DNA from: Myrica gale
Taxonomy: Eukaryota; Streptophyta; Magnoliopsida; Fagales; Myricaceae
Assembly: GCA_963930655.1 (NCBI GenBank)
Contig: OZ005602.1
Coordinates: 20,225,840 to 20,289,839 of the forward strand
Reading direction: 5' to 3'
DNA: 64,000 nt
Below, one piece after another: positions 1 to 11,309 of the stretch; the stretch's first letter is position 1, and every line of letters starts with the position of its first letter. The notes below the pieces were generated by a model. It did not search any database, had not been told where the DNA came from, and saw only the letters and a list, made by a program, of their open reading frames with translations. A program made the translations under genes and the position numbers.

Positions 1-365
1 ACTCTCAAGTTGGACCGCCTCCCATATGCAGATCTCCATAACGATCTTTCCTCTGCACACGTTATGTGGCCTCAACCACTTATCCAGCCGAAAATTTGGA
101 CTGGGCCAAAGTAACTAAAAGCTACTCATGGACCGTTTGTCAGTCAGACTCCCCCTAAGGGCCTAAACAAAAGGGGAGAGACACGAAGGAAGAAGGTACG
201 TCTTCCCTAACAAAATATACTCCTGTTTCGATAGCAAAGGAAGCTAACTTCATTATCAAAGGTTATCTCTCGGGAGCCCCCTCTTCTCACATTGTCTTTG
301 TGCAGACTACAGGCTGTTGCAAGAGGCTGGAATTTCTTGGCTTCATCAGTATATTATTTCCACAT
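1..365. other. Unassigned flank at window start
   Basis: No convincing gene, RNA or terminal-repeat structure is visible here. The stretch ends where similarity to the NDX 3' region begins, near base 366. Confidence 0.4.
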
Positions 366-1140
366 GGTGAATTTATGTTACCGAACTTTCTAAATCCTTG
401 CTGTAATAGTTGAATACGGGAGCAGTGTCATGGAGTGGATTAAATGAGCTTAAGATAATAAAAATGTAACCATGGAAGTAGTTAAATGCATAGATTTTAT
501 TAGTCCCTAACTGTATATGTCTTAAAGAAACAATTTGAATTAGCCAATTTTTAAATTAGGTTGTTGTTCCAACGGTAATATTTTAGCTTTTTCTCAACGC
601 TGAGAAGTGATGTTTTATTCCTGTCAGGAGTCTCAGATTACTGGTAGATGCTCATCGCCTTTACTAAGAAAAGAACCTCCAAAATCTAATAACAGAAGAG
701 GTATCGTAAAGGAGTAAATGTCAGAGAAGTCTGATTTTCAAGTAGTAAAAGCAGTTTCATGTCTCAAGCTTGGTAAGGGCAATCTAGTAGTTCTTAAGTC
801 CCAACCTAATTGCTTCAAGCTCTAATTGACCAAAAACCAGTACTCATGGGCCTCCAGCGAAGAGATAAAAATGAAAAAGAATTTGAAGTGTAAATCACTG
901 ATGTTTCAAGATTTTTCACTTAAGATTTAAGGACCTTTTTAGTTTTTGGAAATGTTGCAATCAATTTTTCAAGGGATATTCAAGTACTCGAGAATTTTTT
1001 GAAAAGTCATTAACTTTTTTATAAGGGTTTAATTGTAAAAGTCATTACTATGGCCTTAATGCATTAATTGGCATTGATTAATCTGCTGTGCATGAGAGTA
1101 TTTTGGGATGATGACAGAATTTTCATGTTGCAGCCTCAGT
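366..1140 (+). pseudogene. Partial NDX pseudogene, internally deleted
   Basis: This stretch is a decayed partial copy of the NDX gene located at 15-27 kb. Bases about 366-760 match intron plus exon sequence at about 23766-24170, including the exon that begins [13 protein letters not shown]. The copy reads [12 protein letters not shown] and is stopped by TAA just before the equivalent of MSENSDF. Bases about 765-1075 match the NDX intron around 25165-25490. Bases about 1088-1135 match the last coding exon, reading RVFWDDDRIFMLQPQ against [15 protein letters not shown] in the intact gene. The intervening kilobases are missing and intron sequence is retained, so this is a DNA-level duplication with deletions, not a processed copy. 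It cannot encode a homeodomain protein. Confidence 0.8.
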
Positions 1141-1570
1141 GCATTTGGCAAAACAAATCTGATAAGCCTCACCATGATCTTCAAGCACTTATATGACATA
1201 AGTTTCCCATTAGACAGAGAGTCTAAAATACCCAGAATTGTATTTCACTGTCCCAAGCAACGGATGTCAGTGCTTAAAAGAGTTTATCAGAAATAAGTCA
1301 CAGTGATTGGCATGGCTAAACTTCCAATTATTTCCATGGATTAATTGGAATTAATTACAATTTGGTTGGGATAAAGGCCGAGTATTGAGAACAATGTAGT
1401 AAACTACATATAATAGTAACACAATGCTAAATAGAGGTAAAAGTTTAGAATTTTTATTTCTGTTAAGAAATCACTCTCTGTCCTGAGATTGTCGCTTAAG
1501 TATTCAGTAATTCCTTACAGCACATGTACTGAAGCTTTTTATTGAGGTTACTAAGAAACTAGCCAAACTG
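1136..1570. repeat. Duplicate of transporter intron 7 sequence
   Basis: This segment is strongly similar over about 430 bp to about 30839-31285, which lies in intron 7 of the UTR5-like transporter. It abuts the NDX-derived pseudogene directly, at about the NDX stop codon. The short open frame at 1108-1296 crosses the junction and is not a gene. Confidence 0.8.
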
Positions 1571-1584
1571 AGCTAGTTTTTTGT

Positions 1585-4154
1585 TCAGCTCGGTGGAGGA
1601 AAGAAAATGGCATCAGAAGTCCTCTTGGAGCGGAAGCTGTCCTCTGTTTTGGGATCCACATTGAATGCAGCCTGGAGCACCTGAGGAGATAAAGCCTTCC
1701 ACACAGAAGTCCTTCCAGCTAAGTGAGTGAAGATCGGACTGCCACAGAAAAGATGAACACATAAGTGCGTGGTGCTAGACACTCCGCAGGGGATAATAAT
1801 TCAGAGGCTAAAAAGAAAAGATCCCTTACTTGGGGGTGGTGATGATAGAGAACCACTCCATACCGTCGGGATCACCAATCTTCGAAACAACAAAAAACCT
1901 TGGCACGATGAACAAATTACCAGCCTTAAGAGTCGTTTCCAAAACCCTGCGGCCATCAACACCCACAACTTGAACACGGCCACTGCCCCTAACAATATAA
2001 GTCACCTGCAATGCCGAGTCACAAGAGAATCCAGGAGAGCACATGGCACTCCCATCCAGCCTAACAAGGTCAGCCCCTAGCCCCACTTCACCAACCAAAG
2101 GAAGGTTCTTAGTGTTCAACACAACAACCCTCCCACCTTTTTCAATATCGACATCTAATGGAGCCTCCTCACAGTTCAAAGCCGTGCCCTCTCGATGTTC
2201 CTTCTTTGGTTCAGGCATTTTGAATTTCCCATCGAGCTTGACAATTCCGTTGCCGGATTGCTTTTCAACAAGGGTCTTTACAACCTTCTCGTCCAAGTCC
2301 CATGCTCGGCTCACAAACTCAGTTGAGAAGCCAGTGAAGATCCCGTTGGAACCCGTCAAGAAAAAATCAGTGAATTCACCAGCTTTGTGAGATTTTGAAG
2401 TATCTCCCATGAAAAGAACAACTAACTCAGTGTCCTCTTTGTTGTACCACCATGTAACAACCCCAAAAGGGAGGGCAATGGCATCACCCTTCTTAATTGC
2501 AAGGACTTTCTCTTCTGCTTCAGGAAGAACAATTCCAGCTACACCACTCCCTACATAAAAGAAAAAACCAATAGAAGTAAACATAGAGGTAAACGACAAT
2601 ATTACAGTAAAAAGACAGTACTATAGATGGCAGGTTTGTACCCAATACTTTTCAAAGATTAATAACCCAGATAACTTGAAGTTTCTCTTGATTCACCAAG
2701 AGAACACAGAGAACCTACAAAGCCTACTGAAATTTCTAAATCTCCCTTAAGAATACTACAAGAAAAAGTTTAAGAATCTACACCCAAATTTTGTTCATAG
2801 AAAACAAATTAGAAAAACTACTTCTGTCAATACTTAAAAAATAAAAAGCTACTATTAATTGAATTCCCTCTAACAATGTGCATTTGTGCTTTCAAATAAA
2901 TAATCGAGTTCTAAAATAATCTACAAAATAAAGTCTCAAATGATATTTGGTATTCCCTTTTTTTGGCAGGATTTACAAAATAATCGAGTGAAACAACCAT
3001 GAACCATCTATACCTTTTTAATGATATTACTTGAATCTTGGAGTATAATAAATTATTAATTTCACTATGATTATTGGGTCAATGGGCCAGCTTAATGAAA
3101 AAATCCATATAGTTATATATATATATATATATATAAAATTAACGTTATGCAGGACACATTTTATAGCCACCTTGAACTCAATCCGTTAAATGAATAGAAT
3201 ATAATTCAAAGCAGCTTTCTAATAGGTACGATCATGGTATCTAACACTCATAAACATAAACCACTAGCACCCAAATTTTGAGAAAATCTCATTAACCTCT
3301 TTTTTATCTGCAAACATCATTAAGCAAACAGCTGGTGCCCAACACAATACAAGCCACTCCACCACGGGAGTTACTCTTCCACAGTGAAAGCAACTGCTCC
3401 ACCCTGGTTTTTACTTACATACCAACACAGGAAAAAATCTCTAGACAAACACAAATGCCAAAAGGCGAAACAAATGCACACCCACGAAAGGAACATATCA
3501 CCTGCCCGAAACCGCTACACACACATATCAAGTTCAAAGTCAATTCCTATCCCTCGTTGGACAAAAAAAATGACTGCCATCGCAATTAATCTCCACGATG
3601 AAGGAAACCATATAAAAATAGAAATTGATACAACGTTACCGGTGCACGCAACTAGCCGTATAGCTAGGATATGTGCTTGCAAGTGCAAAGGAACATAATG
3701 ATGGCGATCAATAGGTGAAGCAACTACAAACGTACTATTACAGCGTTACATGAGAAGAAGGAAAACAGGAAATCCAGAACCTCTTAAATTGAATTACGAC
3801 CTCACAATTGAAGTTCCACAAACATTTTGCCGCCAGGCCTTAAGGAGATTAATTATCATAAAAGATGGCTATCTATAGATAATACACAGAAACAACTCCC
3901 AACCTAAGAGAGGGAAAAAATCAAAATACGAAAAATCCGATAAGGAAAATGTATATACCTTGGAGGACATAAGCAACCTTGGCAGAATCAGAGTAACGGG
4001 GAAGAGCAAAGCCATTCATTTCAAGGGCCAACTTAGCCGCACCAATATTGCCTTCCCGCAACATGGGGAGCTCAGACGGGGACCACGCGTAGTACGAACC
4101 ACCATCCCCTCCGTACACCTTCTTAGCCAACTGGGGAGAAAGATCAAGCTCCAT
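1585..4154 (-). CDS. Two-cupin 11S globulin/glutelin-like protein
   Basis: Three exons on the minus strand: 4154-3959, 2550-1830 and 1738-1585, giving 356 aa. All junctions are GT-AG: LQ-G is split across intron 1 and TTP-N-P across intron 2. The product belongs to the RmlC-like cupin / 11S globulin superfamily. An N-terminal barrel lies at about residues 10-150 (PRYSDSAKVAYVLQG, LPFGVVTWW) and a C-terminal barrel at about 190-335 (SPGFSCDSALQVTYIV, FIVPRFFVVSK). No signal peptide is visible, unlike secreted storage globulins, so a cytosolic location is inferred. The His residues of metal-binding cupins are absent from both barrels, so an enzymatic role is doubtful. I chose the ATG at 4154 (MELDLSPQ) because it matches family N-termini and length; an in-frame ATG at 4172 would add six residues. 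The closest relatives I recall are Arabidopsis At1g07750 and At2g28680, from memory. The precise function is unknown. Confidence 0.92.
2551..3958 (-). other. Cupin gene intron 1
   Basis: A 1.4-kb AT-rich intron with donor GTATATAC and acceptor TTTATGTAG on the minus strand. It contains a (TA)n run at 3114-3135. The short open frames at 3335-3698 show no recognisable protein. Confidence 0.75.
3114..3135. repeat. (TA)n microsatellite
   Basis: About eleven TA dinucleotides in intron 1 of the cupin gene. Confidence 0.9.
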
Positions 4155-4246
4155 ATTCCCACTTGGTTTCAACTTTCCGCGGAAACAAACACTACCCAGA
4201 TAGAAAAATAGTAGAGAGGATATGTATTAGAGACTGAGAAGGGGGA

Positions 4247-4255
4247 ATATATATA
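4247..4255 (-). promoter_or_regulatory. TATA box of cupin gene
   Basis: The minus strand reads CTATATATATTCC about 95 bp upstream of the ATG at 4154, a normal distance for a plant TATA element with a short 5' UTR. No transcript evidence is available. Confidence 0.6.
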
Positions 4256-4259
4256 GTCC

Positions 4260-4755
4260 CGTAGGAGATTGTTTTGGGATAAGTTCCACAACAGAAAGGA
4301 TTCAGAGAAATCCGGATTTTAAATTACGGATAAGCCTGGCTAGCGGAATTCTCGCGGACTTGGGAGTGTATATAAATCGCAGCTTTTGTAATTGTTTCCT
4401 AATTGGTTGGAGGTAACCGAAGGATTGTATTTCATTGCTGATGAGAATCATGAGATTCGTAGGCGTTGGAAATAATTACACTCGAAAAGGATCTCTGTGT
4501 TTGTATTTGTGTGAGTCCGTATTTCACTCGAAAAGGATCTCTGTGTTTGTGATGATTACGAAAAGACTTTCAAAGAGCGACCCTTTGGCATCTTAGGGCC
4601 TTTCTCAGTTTCTCTATTTCTTTCCCTTCTCGAATTTGAAAAATCCTTATGAAGGATTTGTTAAAAATAATTTCTAGAAAAAAAAAATGACACATCTGTC
4701 CTAAAATAAATAACTTAATTTAAAATTAATAATAACTATTAATAAATTTAAAATA
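4260..4755. other. Cupin upstream region
   Basis: Probable promoter sequence. A 26-bp segment beginning CACTCGAAAAGG occurs twice, near 4480 and 4527, as a short direct repeat. No gene is seen. Confidence 0.4.
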
Positions 4756-5373
4756 TAGTTAATTACACCTTACACCCACCTAATTTGGGGTCTTGTCATT
4801 TTGCACACGTTTTTTTTATTTTAAAACATTCTACCTTTATGGTTTGGGAGTCTTGACATTTTACACTCGTCAATTTATCCGTTATTTCGAACGAAAAAAT
4901 CAATCAAGTGTAGAATGGATGACTGATTTTTTTGGTGCAAAGTGTATTATTTTTGCCACGTAGGGTGCAAAGTGAAAATAAGCCTTAATTCTGAATATTA
5001 GGGGTAAAATGGGCGAGTGAATCATGTAACCGACTTTTCTGTTCAAAATAACGGATAATAAACAGTGGAGTCCAAATTGAAAGAAGCTCAAACTAAGTAG
5101 GTAAAATGTCTCAAAATTGAAAGAACGAGATGCAAAATGTCATACCTCTAAAATCATGTAGGTGTAAAAGTGTAATTAAGCCTTAATTCTGAATATTGGG
5201 GGTAAAATGGGCAAGTGAGTCACGCGACTGATTTTTTCGTTCGAAATAACGGATAATAAATTGCATGAGTGTAAATTGAAAGAAGTCCTAACCAAGTGGG
5301 TGAAATTTCTTAAAATTAAAAGAACGAGATGCAAAGTATCAGTACCTCTAAATTACGTAGGTACAAATTGTAA
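4756..5373. mobile_element. MITE-like terminal-inverted-repeat element
   Basis: The left end (TTAATTACACCTTACACC) is matched in inverted form at the right end (GTAGGTACAAATTGTAATTAA). The right part is duplicated: a unit of about 198 bp beginning AGCCTTAATTCTGAATATT at 4981 recurs at 5179. A related element lies at about 57955-58397. No coding capacity is visible. A non-autonomous Mutator-like element is the best guess. Confidence 0.5.
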
Positions 5374-5382
5374 TTAATTATT

Positions 5383-6084
5383 GGGTTAATGATCATTTTG
5401 GTCCTTAGGTTTTGACCCCTTTATCAATTTCGTCCTTGGGTTTTCTCATTTATCACACGTAATCCTTAGGTTTCATGGTTTTGTCAAAATAGTCCTTCCA
5501 TCAACGAATTTCCCAGTCAACTAACGGCCTACACGTCATCACCAATCAGCCAGTGACACGTGTAAATTTAAAAAAAAATGTACACGTCACTTTTTTGCCA
5601 CATCAGAAAACACCCCTCTCAGCGGGGAGCCTAGCACTTTGCGGGGTGGGAGCCGATCTGGGCTCCCCACTTTGCGGGGTGGCTCCCTGTGATGGGTCTC
5701 CCCCCGCGATCGGTGGCTCGCTGAGCCACCGGCCACCCCTTCTTGGCCGAGAACCACCCCGCAAAGGGAGGCTGGTGGCTCCGGTCACCCCTTCCAATGA
5801 GACCTTTTTTTTTTGTAAGTTAGATGAAAAAAAATTAATTTTTGTTTTTTCTAATGTGGCAAAAAAATGACGTGGCATTTTTTTTAAAAATGTACATGTG
5901 TCACTGGCTGATTGGTGATGACGTGTAGACCATTAGTTGACTGAGCAATTCGATGACGGAAGAAGACGGAAGGACTATTTTGACAAAACCATGAAACCCA
6001 AGGACTACGTGTGATAAATGAGAAAACCCAAGGACGAAATTGATAAAGGGGTCAAAACCTATGGACCAAAATAGTCATTAACCC
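5383..6084. mobile_element. Non-autonomous MULE-type element, GC-rich core
   Basis: A 702-bp element with terminal inverted repeats of about 200 bp starting GGGTTAATGA. Flanking 9-bp sequences TTAATTATT (5374-5382) and TTAATTCTT (6085-6093) form a target duplication with one mismatch, the length expected for Mutator-like elements. AT-rich arms enclose a core at about 5625-5805 rich in GGTGGC and GGCTCCC motifs. ATTGGTGATGACGTGT lies at 5911-5926 with its mirror at 5531-5546. No transposase is present. The two open frames across the core are by-products of its base composition. Confidence 0.8.
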
Positions 6085-6203
6085 TTAATTCTTTAAAATA
6101 AGATGACACATATTCCTTAAGAAAACAGGGATGATTCAGAGTTTGAGTTTAAGACTCCATCACCTTTGAAAGTTGTAAGTGAATGTGTGTTACATTTCAA
6201 AAT

Positions 6204-7127
6204 TTGAAAAATTATAGCACTACCCCTCTCTCTAAAACCCCTTTCTCTATCTCAACTCTCTCTGTTTTCCCCCACCAGCAGCACTACCTAGGGGAGGGTG
6301 GGTGCTTTGGCTCCAACCTCCTCCCCTTTTTTTTTTCCTTCCTCTGCCCCTGCTCTGTGCTGGTTTGCTGCTTAGCCGGTTGTTTTGGTGGTTTTTATTT
6401 TCTTGTTTTGCAGGTTTCTTCCAAGCGTCGGTGTGCCTCTTCTATCGCCTTTCGTCATACACGCGCCTCGTAGGTGCACTCAGACCGCCCAGATCTACGC
6501 AACGCTCCTTCTCCGGCAAACAACCGATGGCGCGTGTGATCACACGCGCTGCGCGTGGATTTGACGCGACGCCACTTTTGGGCACGCATGAGGCCCTTTT
6601 CGCCGCTCAAAATCTGATCATCTTTCCATATCTAGCCTTTGTGACTCCTTTTGTCTCCTCTAGGTCGTGGATCTCCACTTCCCCCTGTCGTCGCCGCCTT
6701 TCTGGCCATACTTCCCGGTCTTTCCCAGGGCTTATGTTACGCTTTAGACCGTTTGGGTCAGTCTCTATGTTTTGGGCTTGTTTAGGTTTAATTATATGTT
6801 TTTCTATTGTTTGCAATTACAGCTAGGATTGCATGTTTAGCGCTCTACTGGAGCCAGCTCGCCAATTCTGTTGTCAATTCTTTAGCGACATTTCTTTTGC
6901 AGGTTTTCTGTATTTCCTAGGGCCCTCGGGTCCTCTCAATTCGGACTTTGTGTCCGCCACACCTAAGACCTTGTGTCCTCTTTTAAAGTCACTTTAATGT
7001 TGGCCCCTCCACTGTCGCTTGTAACGCCCCTTTTGGATTATTTTTTTTATTTTTCTAGCTTGTAATTTTTGTTTGTGTGTTTTTTTCAATGTATCATCAT
7101 GATCGTTTCAAAAAAAATTGAAAAATT
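6204..7127 (+). mobile_element. Non-coding poly(A) retroposon, copy 1
   Basis: The element proper is 6214-7117. It is flanked by a perfect 10-bp duplication TTGAAAAATT (6204-6213 and 7118-7127) and ends in a short A-run on the plus strand. It starts with a CT-rich leader and shows no intact protein. Its 3' third, for example AATGTTGGCCCCTCCACT, is closely matched in inverted orientation at 41317-42332. The target duplication and A tail show target-primed retroposition, as for LINEs and SINEs. I infer a non-autonomous, LINE-mobilised family. Confidence 0.72.
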
Positions 7128-8160
7128 GATTCTTGTTCTTTTAGAAAAAACTGGTTTTAAGTGAATAGTATACAGTGAAGTCCCATATTAAATGCTTACT
7201 GACTAGAAGTAGAACTTAATTGTAAAGAGTTTTAAAAGTAATATTGAATAATCTTTTGAATCAAACCGTAAATATAGCAAGTGATCTAGTAATCCATTAT
7301 AAATGATATCATAATCGATAACCAGTAACGTGGACTTGGCTAGCCACGACAAGGACATCATGAATTATAGGAGTGGAGAGAAGTCTATCACCTTCTAGGT
7401 GAATGATAAGTGGACGCAATTTCTTATTAGATGAGTGCAGCATGCCTTTTCATGACAGCCATTTGTAAGGAATCCAAATTACTTTTAGCCCTAGTGGCTC
7501 AATAAATGAGCTTCCCCTTCAAGGTTTTTCTGTTGTAATGTTAAATACCTCTTTAGTCCTTCGATTTGGACCCTCGTTCTAAAAATGGTCCTTTTAAGTT
7601 TTCACTTTGATTATAGGTTGTACTATATTTTACTATAAATATAAAAAAAAAGTTTTATCTGTAGCTTCTGTCTAAAAATTTAACTGAATGAAATGCCGCA
7701 CCCAATGATAGACCGACACAATCATTTTTTACACTTATTTGATACCACAGCATCTAGTTAAATCCATGTGGCTTGAAAAATTTATAATTAAATAAATTAA
7801 TAAAGAAAGGATAAAAATGAAAATATTTAAATATATTTAATTTCTTTTTTAAAAAAATTTAAATTTATTTTAGACTTAATTGTACTCAACATCCCTCTAA
7901 TTTGAATGTAGGGTTCTTAAGATGTGACAGTTTTGTCTCTAGTATTCAAACTTAAAGGATTTAAGAAAGTGTTTACCTCTCAAAATTTTAATTTTATTAT
8001 ATTAGAATTGACGAAAAAAATAAATAAAGAAATAGATAATTTAATAAATTTTTTATATTTATTTTAATAAAAAAACATTTTATTAAACCAAACATTTAAA
8101 ACTCGTATTAGCTCTTTAAATGACATATCACGACTTATTAGCTTTTCCATCGTGCCTCCG
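7128..8160. other. AT-rich intergenic sequence
   Basis: No coding region, RNA gene or clear element boundary is seen. Confidence 0.4.
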
Positions 8161-8367
8161 TTAAGGTGATGTTTGATTGTAAAATTGTTTGAGTGTTGAA
8201 GTTAGTGAAAAAGTGAAGAGAGAGAGATGAGTTAAATGAATTTTGTATATTTATTTGGAGTGAACAACATTCTTGGAATCGTTAAAATTAAAATTGCCAC
8301 ACATATGTCACATCAATGAAAATTGCCACCTACACATATTAAAAAAAAAAAGAGTCGTCCTTTCTAC

Positions 8368-8540
8368 GGGCGTGTTTGTGTTATAAAATTTTAACACAAT
8401 AAACTATTACAATATAATCTCTCTCCCCCGTCAAATCATAATTTTTCACTACAAAAATTATAAAAAATTACCTCTCTTCACTTTTTCACTAAACTCAATA
8501 CCTAAAATTTTAACAACACTAAAATTTTACAAAACAAACC
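8368..8540. mobile_element. PIF/Harbinger-type MITE, copy A
   Basis: Ends resemble GGGCGTGTTTG and CAAACC. The interior, with CCTAAAATTTTAACAACAC and repeated CTCTC, matches the MITEs at 22373-22571 and 62125-62322. The copy is diverged and its target duplication is not clear. Confidence 0.6.
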
Positions 8541-8574
8541 ACATCGTCCTCCCTCTTAGATCACAACTGGGTTA

Positions 8575-9153
8575 TGTTCGTTTTGAGTAAAAATGTAAGA
8601 TTTTAGAGAAGTTGTGAATATTTATGTTGAATAGTGTTTTATTGGTGTTTGTGTAAAGTGGAGAGATAAATGATTTAATGTAATTGTTTAATAAAAAAAT
8701 ATTTGAGTTATGTGAAACAGTATAGAGAGAAAAAATTTATGCTGAATAAGAAATTAAAAAATTGTTGGAGATTGTGTAAAATGTATTGTTGTTTGTGTTT
8801 GAATTCTTAATATATTCGGTGGTATTTTTGTAAATATACTTAGAATCCTAAAAAAAAGTGTGAAAACGAAGATATCTCTAAATCCTGATCTTGAGTTATT
8901 CTCTCCTTCTCTCGCTAAATCCCTCATTTCCAAATTTCTTCACCATTAGTTACTGACAGCCACGTACTGGTCTCCATCACCCGCCCATGCCCAAGGCTGC
9001 CGGTAGCATCAATATTGTCAAGGTAGCGTGCAAAACACCATTCTCCTTTTTAAGCCGCACGAGAATTTATGCGCATCTTGCGAGTAATGCAGGAGCACCA
9101 CCAGCCATTTAAGCAGTGGATATTCCTCTGTCAATTCTCATCATCTCGCAGGT

Positions 9154-9186
<33 letters not shown>

Positions 9187-10460
9187 TCTCATCTGGACCA
9201 GTGGTGTCCATTTCCTTGTCCCTCAATCCTCATGTTCAATCCCATATACTGGTGTATACAGTCGGAAACCTATCCCCACACCATACAGAAAGCAGCCAGG
9301 CAGTGTGCAACTGAGAAAAAGCACGAACTCGTTGATATGATTAGTCATGTTTGGTTAATGATTTTAAAAACAAATGTATATATTTTTCAATCCAATTATT
9401 TTTTTTTTACACACAAAACACTTCAATCTTTAATAAAAAAATTTATCTTAGCATTAGACTCAATTTCTTTTTTAAAAAACCAACATAAAAATATAAAAAA
9501 TATAAAAACTCATAAAAACTCGTCTCACATAAATCTTCATCCAAATATACTTTTACTCTCACATTTTCCAAGAGACTAAATTTTAAAAAAAATTATCTTT
9601 CCAAATATCATTTTTGTAAATCCCACCAGGTACACAAATACTGTAAAATATCCTTTCTGTAAACCCCAACATTTACACAACTACGCTGCTAAATATGCTT
9701 TAGTATTGTGTAAGTTGGAATCTTTTTCCCTCGCCTGTTACAGTAGATACTATAATTGAGAAGAAAAAAATATTAGATAGCATTTGTTTCGATAGAATAG
9801 AAAAAAATAACTATGATTTTTTGAATTTAAGCTTAAAGATAAACTTTTGTTACTATAGTTGAGAAAACATAGTTGAGAAAACAAATAATAGATAACATTT
9901 GTTTCGATAGAATAGAAAAAAATTGTCACCTGAAAAATAATTTAGGCTTCTTCAAAGGCTAAATTATTTTTAGTCTAATATGCGTTATTTTCTTTTGATT
10001 ACTTATCTTTTTTCTTTTGACTATTTTTATCCACCCTTGCCAAATATATATTTTTTGAAAATATTCTTGATGAAAATATTTTCAGTCTAAACAAACGCAA
10101 CCTTTCCTTTGAGATTATTTTTCGCCACAAATATTTTCCTCTTTTATGAATTTTTCTTTAAAAAAAATAACGAATAATATAATGTTTGTTTCCTGAATGC
10201 TTAAGTGGCTGTAGTTTAGTGATAAGAATTCCACGTTTTCCTTTAGGGTGATGTTCGTTTAGAATAAATTTGTAAGATTCCGATAAAATTGTGAATATTT
10301 AGGTGATGTTAAAGTAGTATTAGCATGCGCGTAAAAATTGTTAAAAGTTAATGATATTTGTAAAAAATGTAATAAAGTATTGTATTAGAATACGTGTATT
10401 TTGTGAAGTTTGTATTGTAAATATAAAAGTACGATGCAAATCTTAAAAAAAAACATTCAA
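8575..10460. other. Intergenic region with degenerate MITE-like repeats
   Basis: Two loosely related AT-rich segments, about 8575-8815 and 10240-10455, share phrases such as GTGAATATTTA. A 36-bp segment starting near 9776 (CATTTGTTTCGATAGAATAG) recurs near 9890. No gene is recognised; the open frames at 9069-9340 exist because of the GAC microsatellite. Confidence 0.4.
9155..9184. repeat. (GAC)10 microsatellite
   Basis: Ten uninterrupted GAC triplets followed by GAT. Depending on frame and strand it would encode poly-Asp, poly-Thr or poly-Val, but no gene surrounds it. Confidence 0.95.
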
Positions 10461-10984
10461 CCCAACATGGTCGATCTCGAATCCCAACATCCACATCTTG
10501 TCTGATTTTTGTCCTCTCCTTCACATGTGTTTTTGTTTATTCTCATTTATGTTATACTTATTCCCAACCCTCAAGATATTAAGGAATTGCCAGAAACAAC
10601 AACAAACTTTTTATTCTTGATTTGAATCGCATTTCCTGAACTGCTAAGAAGGCAAGATGCGGCAAGTGGTGCACGAGTCCTTAAAAAAGGGAAAAGAGTT
10701 AACCTATCTTAAAAGAAAGGTGGCAAAATAGGCAACAAGTAGCTTCCTTCCAAGCTAATCCGATAACAATAAACTAAAAAAAACTCTTAGGTTAACTACC
10801 TAATTCATCCTTTAGCTTTGGCCTCTTTTCAAGAAAGTATTCTTGATTTTCAAAGTCATTACTTGCTTGAGTTTATCCTTAAGTATCAAAATGATCATGC
10901 CGTTAGTCTCCATTCAAAAACTTAACAGTTTGACAAGTTACACCCTGTAAAATCACGACACATGTCATTGTTTAGTGCCAGCAT

Positions 10985-11295
10985 GCCCACACTGGAAACG
11001 GCTCAGCCGGAGGTAGGGGTCCAGCGGTTGGAAGAGTACCGCACTTCGCGTAGTGTCTTGTGCGCCCCCGACAACCCTTGAAAATCCGGAGGACCGAGTG
11101 TCATCCACCCCCGGTCGTACTCATAGCCTCATCAGGTCTCCAAAGTGAACAACCTCTAGTCGATGGAATAAATGTAGACAATGGAAGTCAGTAAAATTGG
11201 TTTGTAACCTCGGAAAAAAGGATTGGCTCTGAGGGCTGAGCACAAGGGTCCCAATTTGTCTCGAACACGTCAACTATCGATGACCCGCTCTCGCC
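10985..11295 (+). pseudogene. Degenerate fragment of nuclear 25S rRNA
   Basis: About 310 bp reads as plus-strand 25S rRNA with scattered substitutions. Recognisable blocks include CTTGAAAATCCGGAGGACCG, CGGTCGTACTCATA, ATCAGGTCTCCAA and GGATTGGCTCTGAGGGCTG, in rRNA order. Many C-to-T changes and A insertions mark it as a pseudogene. It is an isolated fragment with no 18S, 5.8S or spacer nearby. Confidence 0.88.
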
Positions 11296-11309
11296 ACTCT
11301 TTATTTTTT

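Noticed and set aside
1769..2390. Plus-strand open frames of 103 and 115 codons
   Set aside because: They are antisense shadows of cupin exon 2, which has strong family similarity on the minus strand.
5553..5878. Frames of 105 and 91 codons
   Set aside because: Composition effect of the GC-rich core of the MULE-type element.
9069..9340. Frames with poly-Thr or poly-Asp
   Set aside because: Created by the (GAC)10 microsatellite; no surrounding coding signal.
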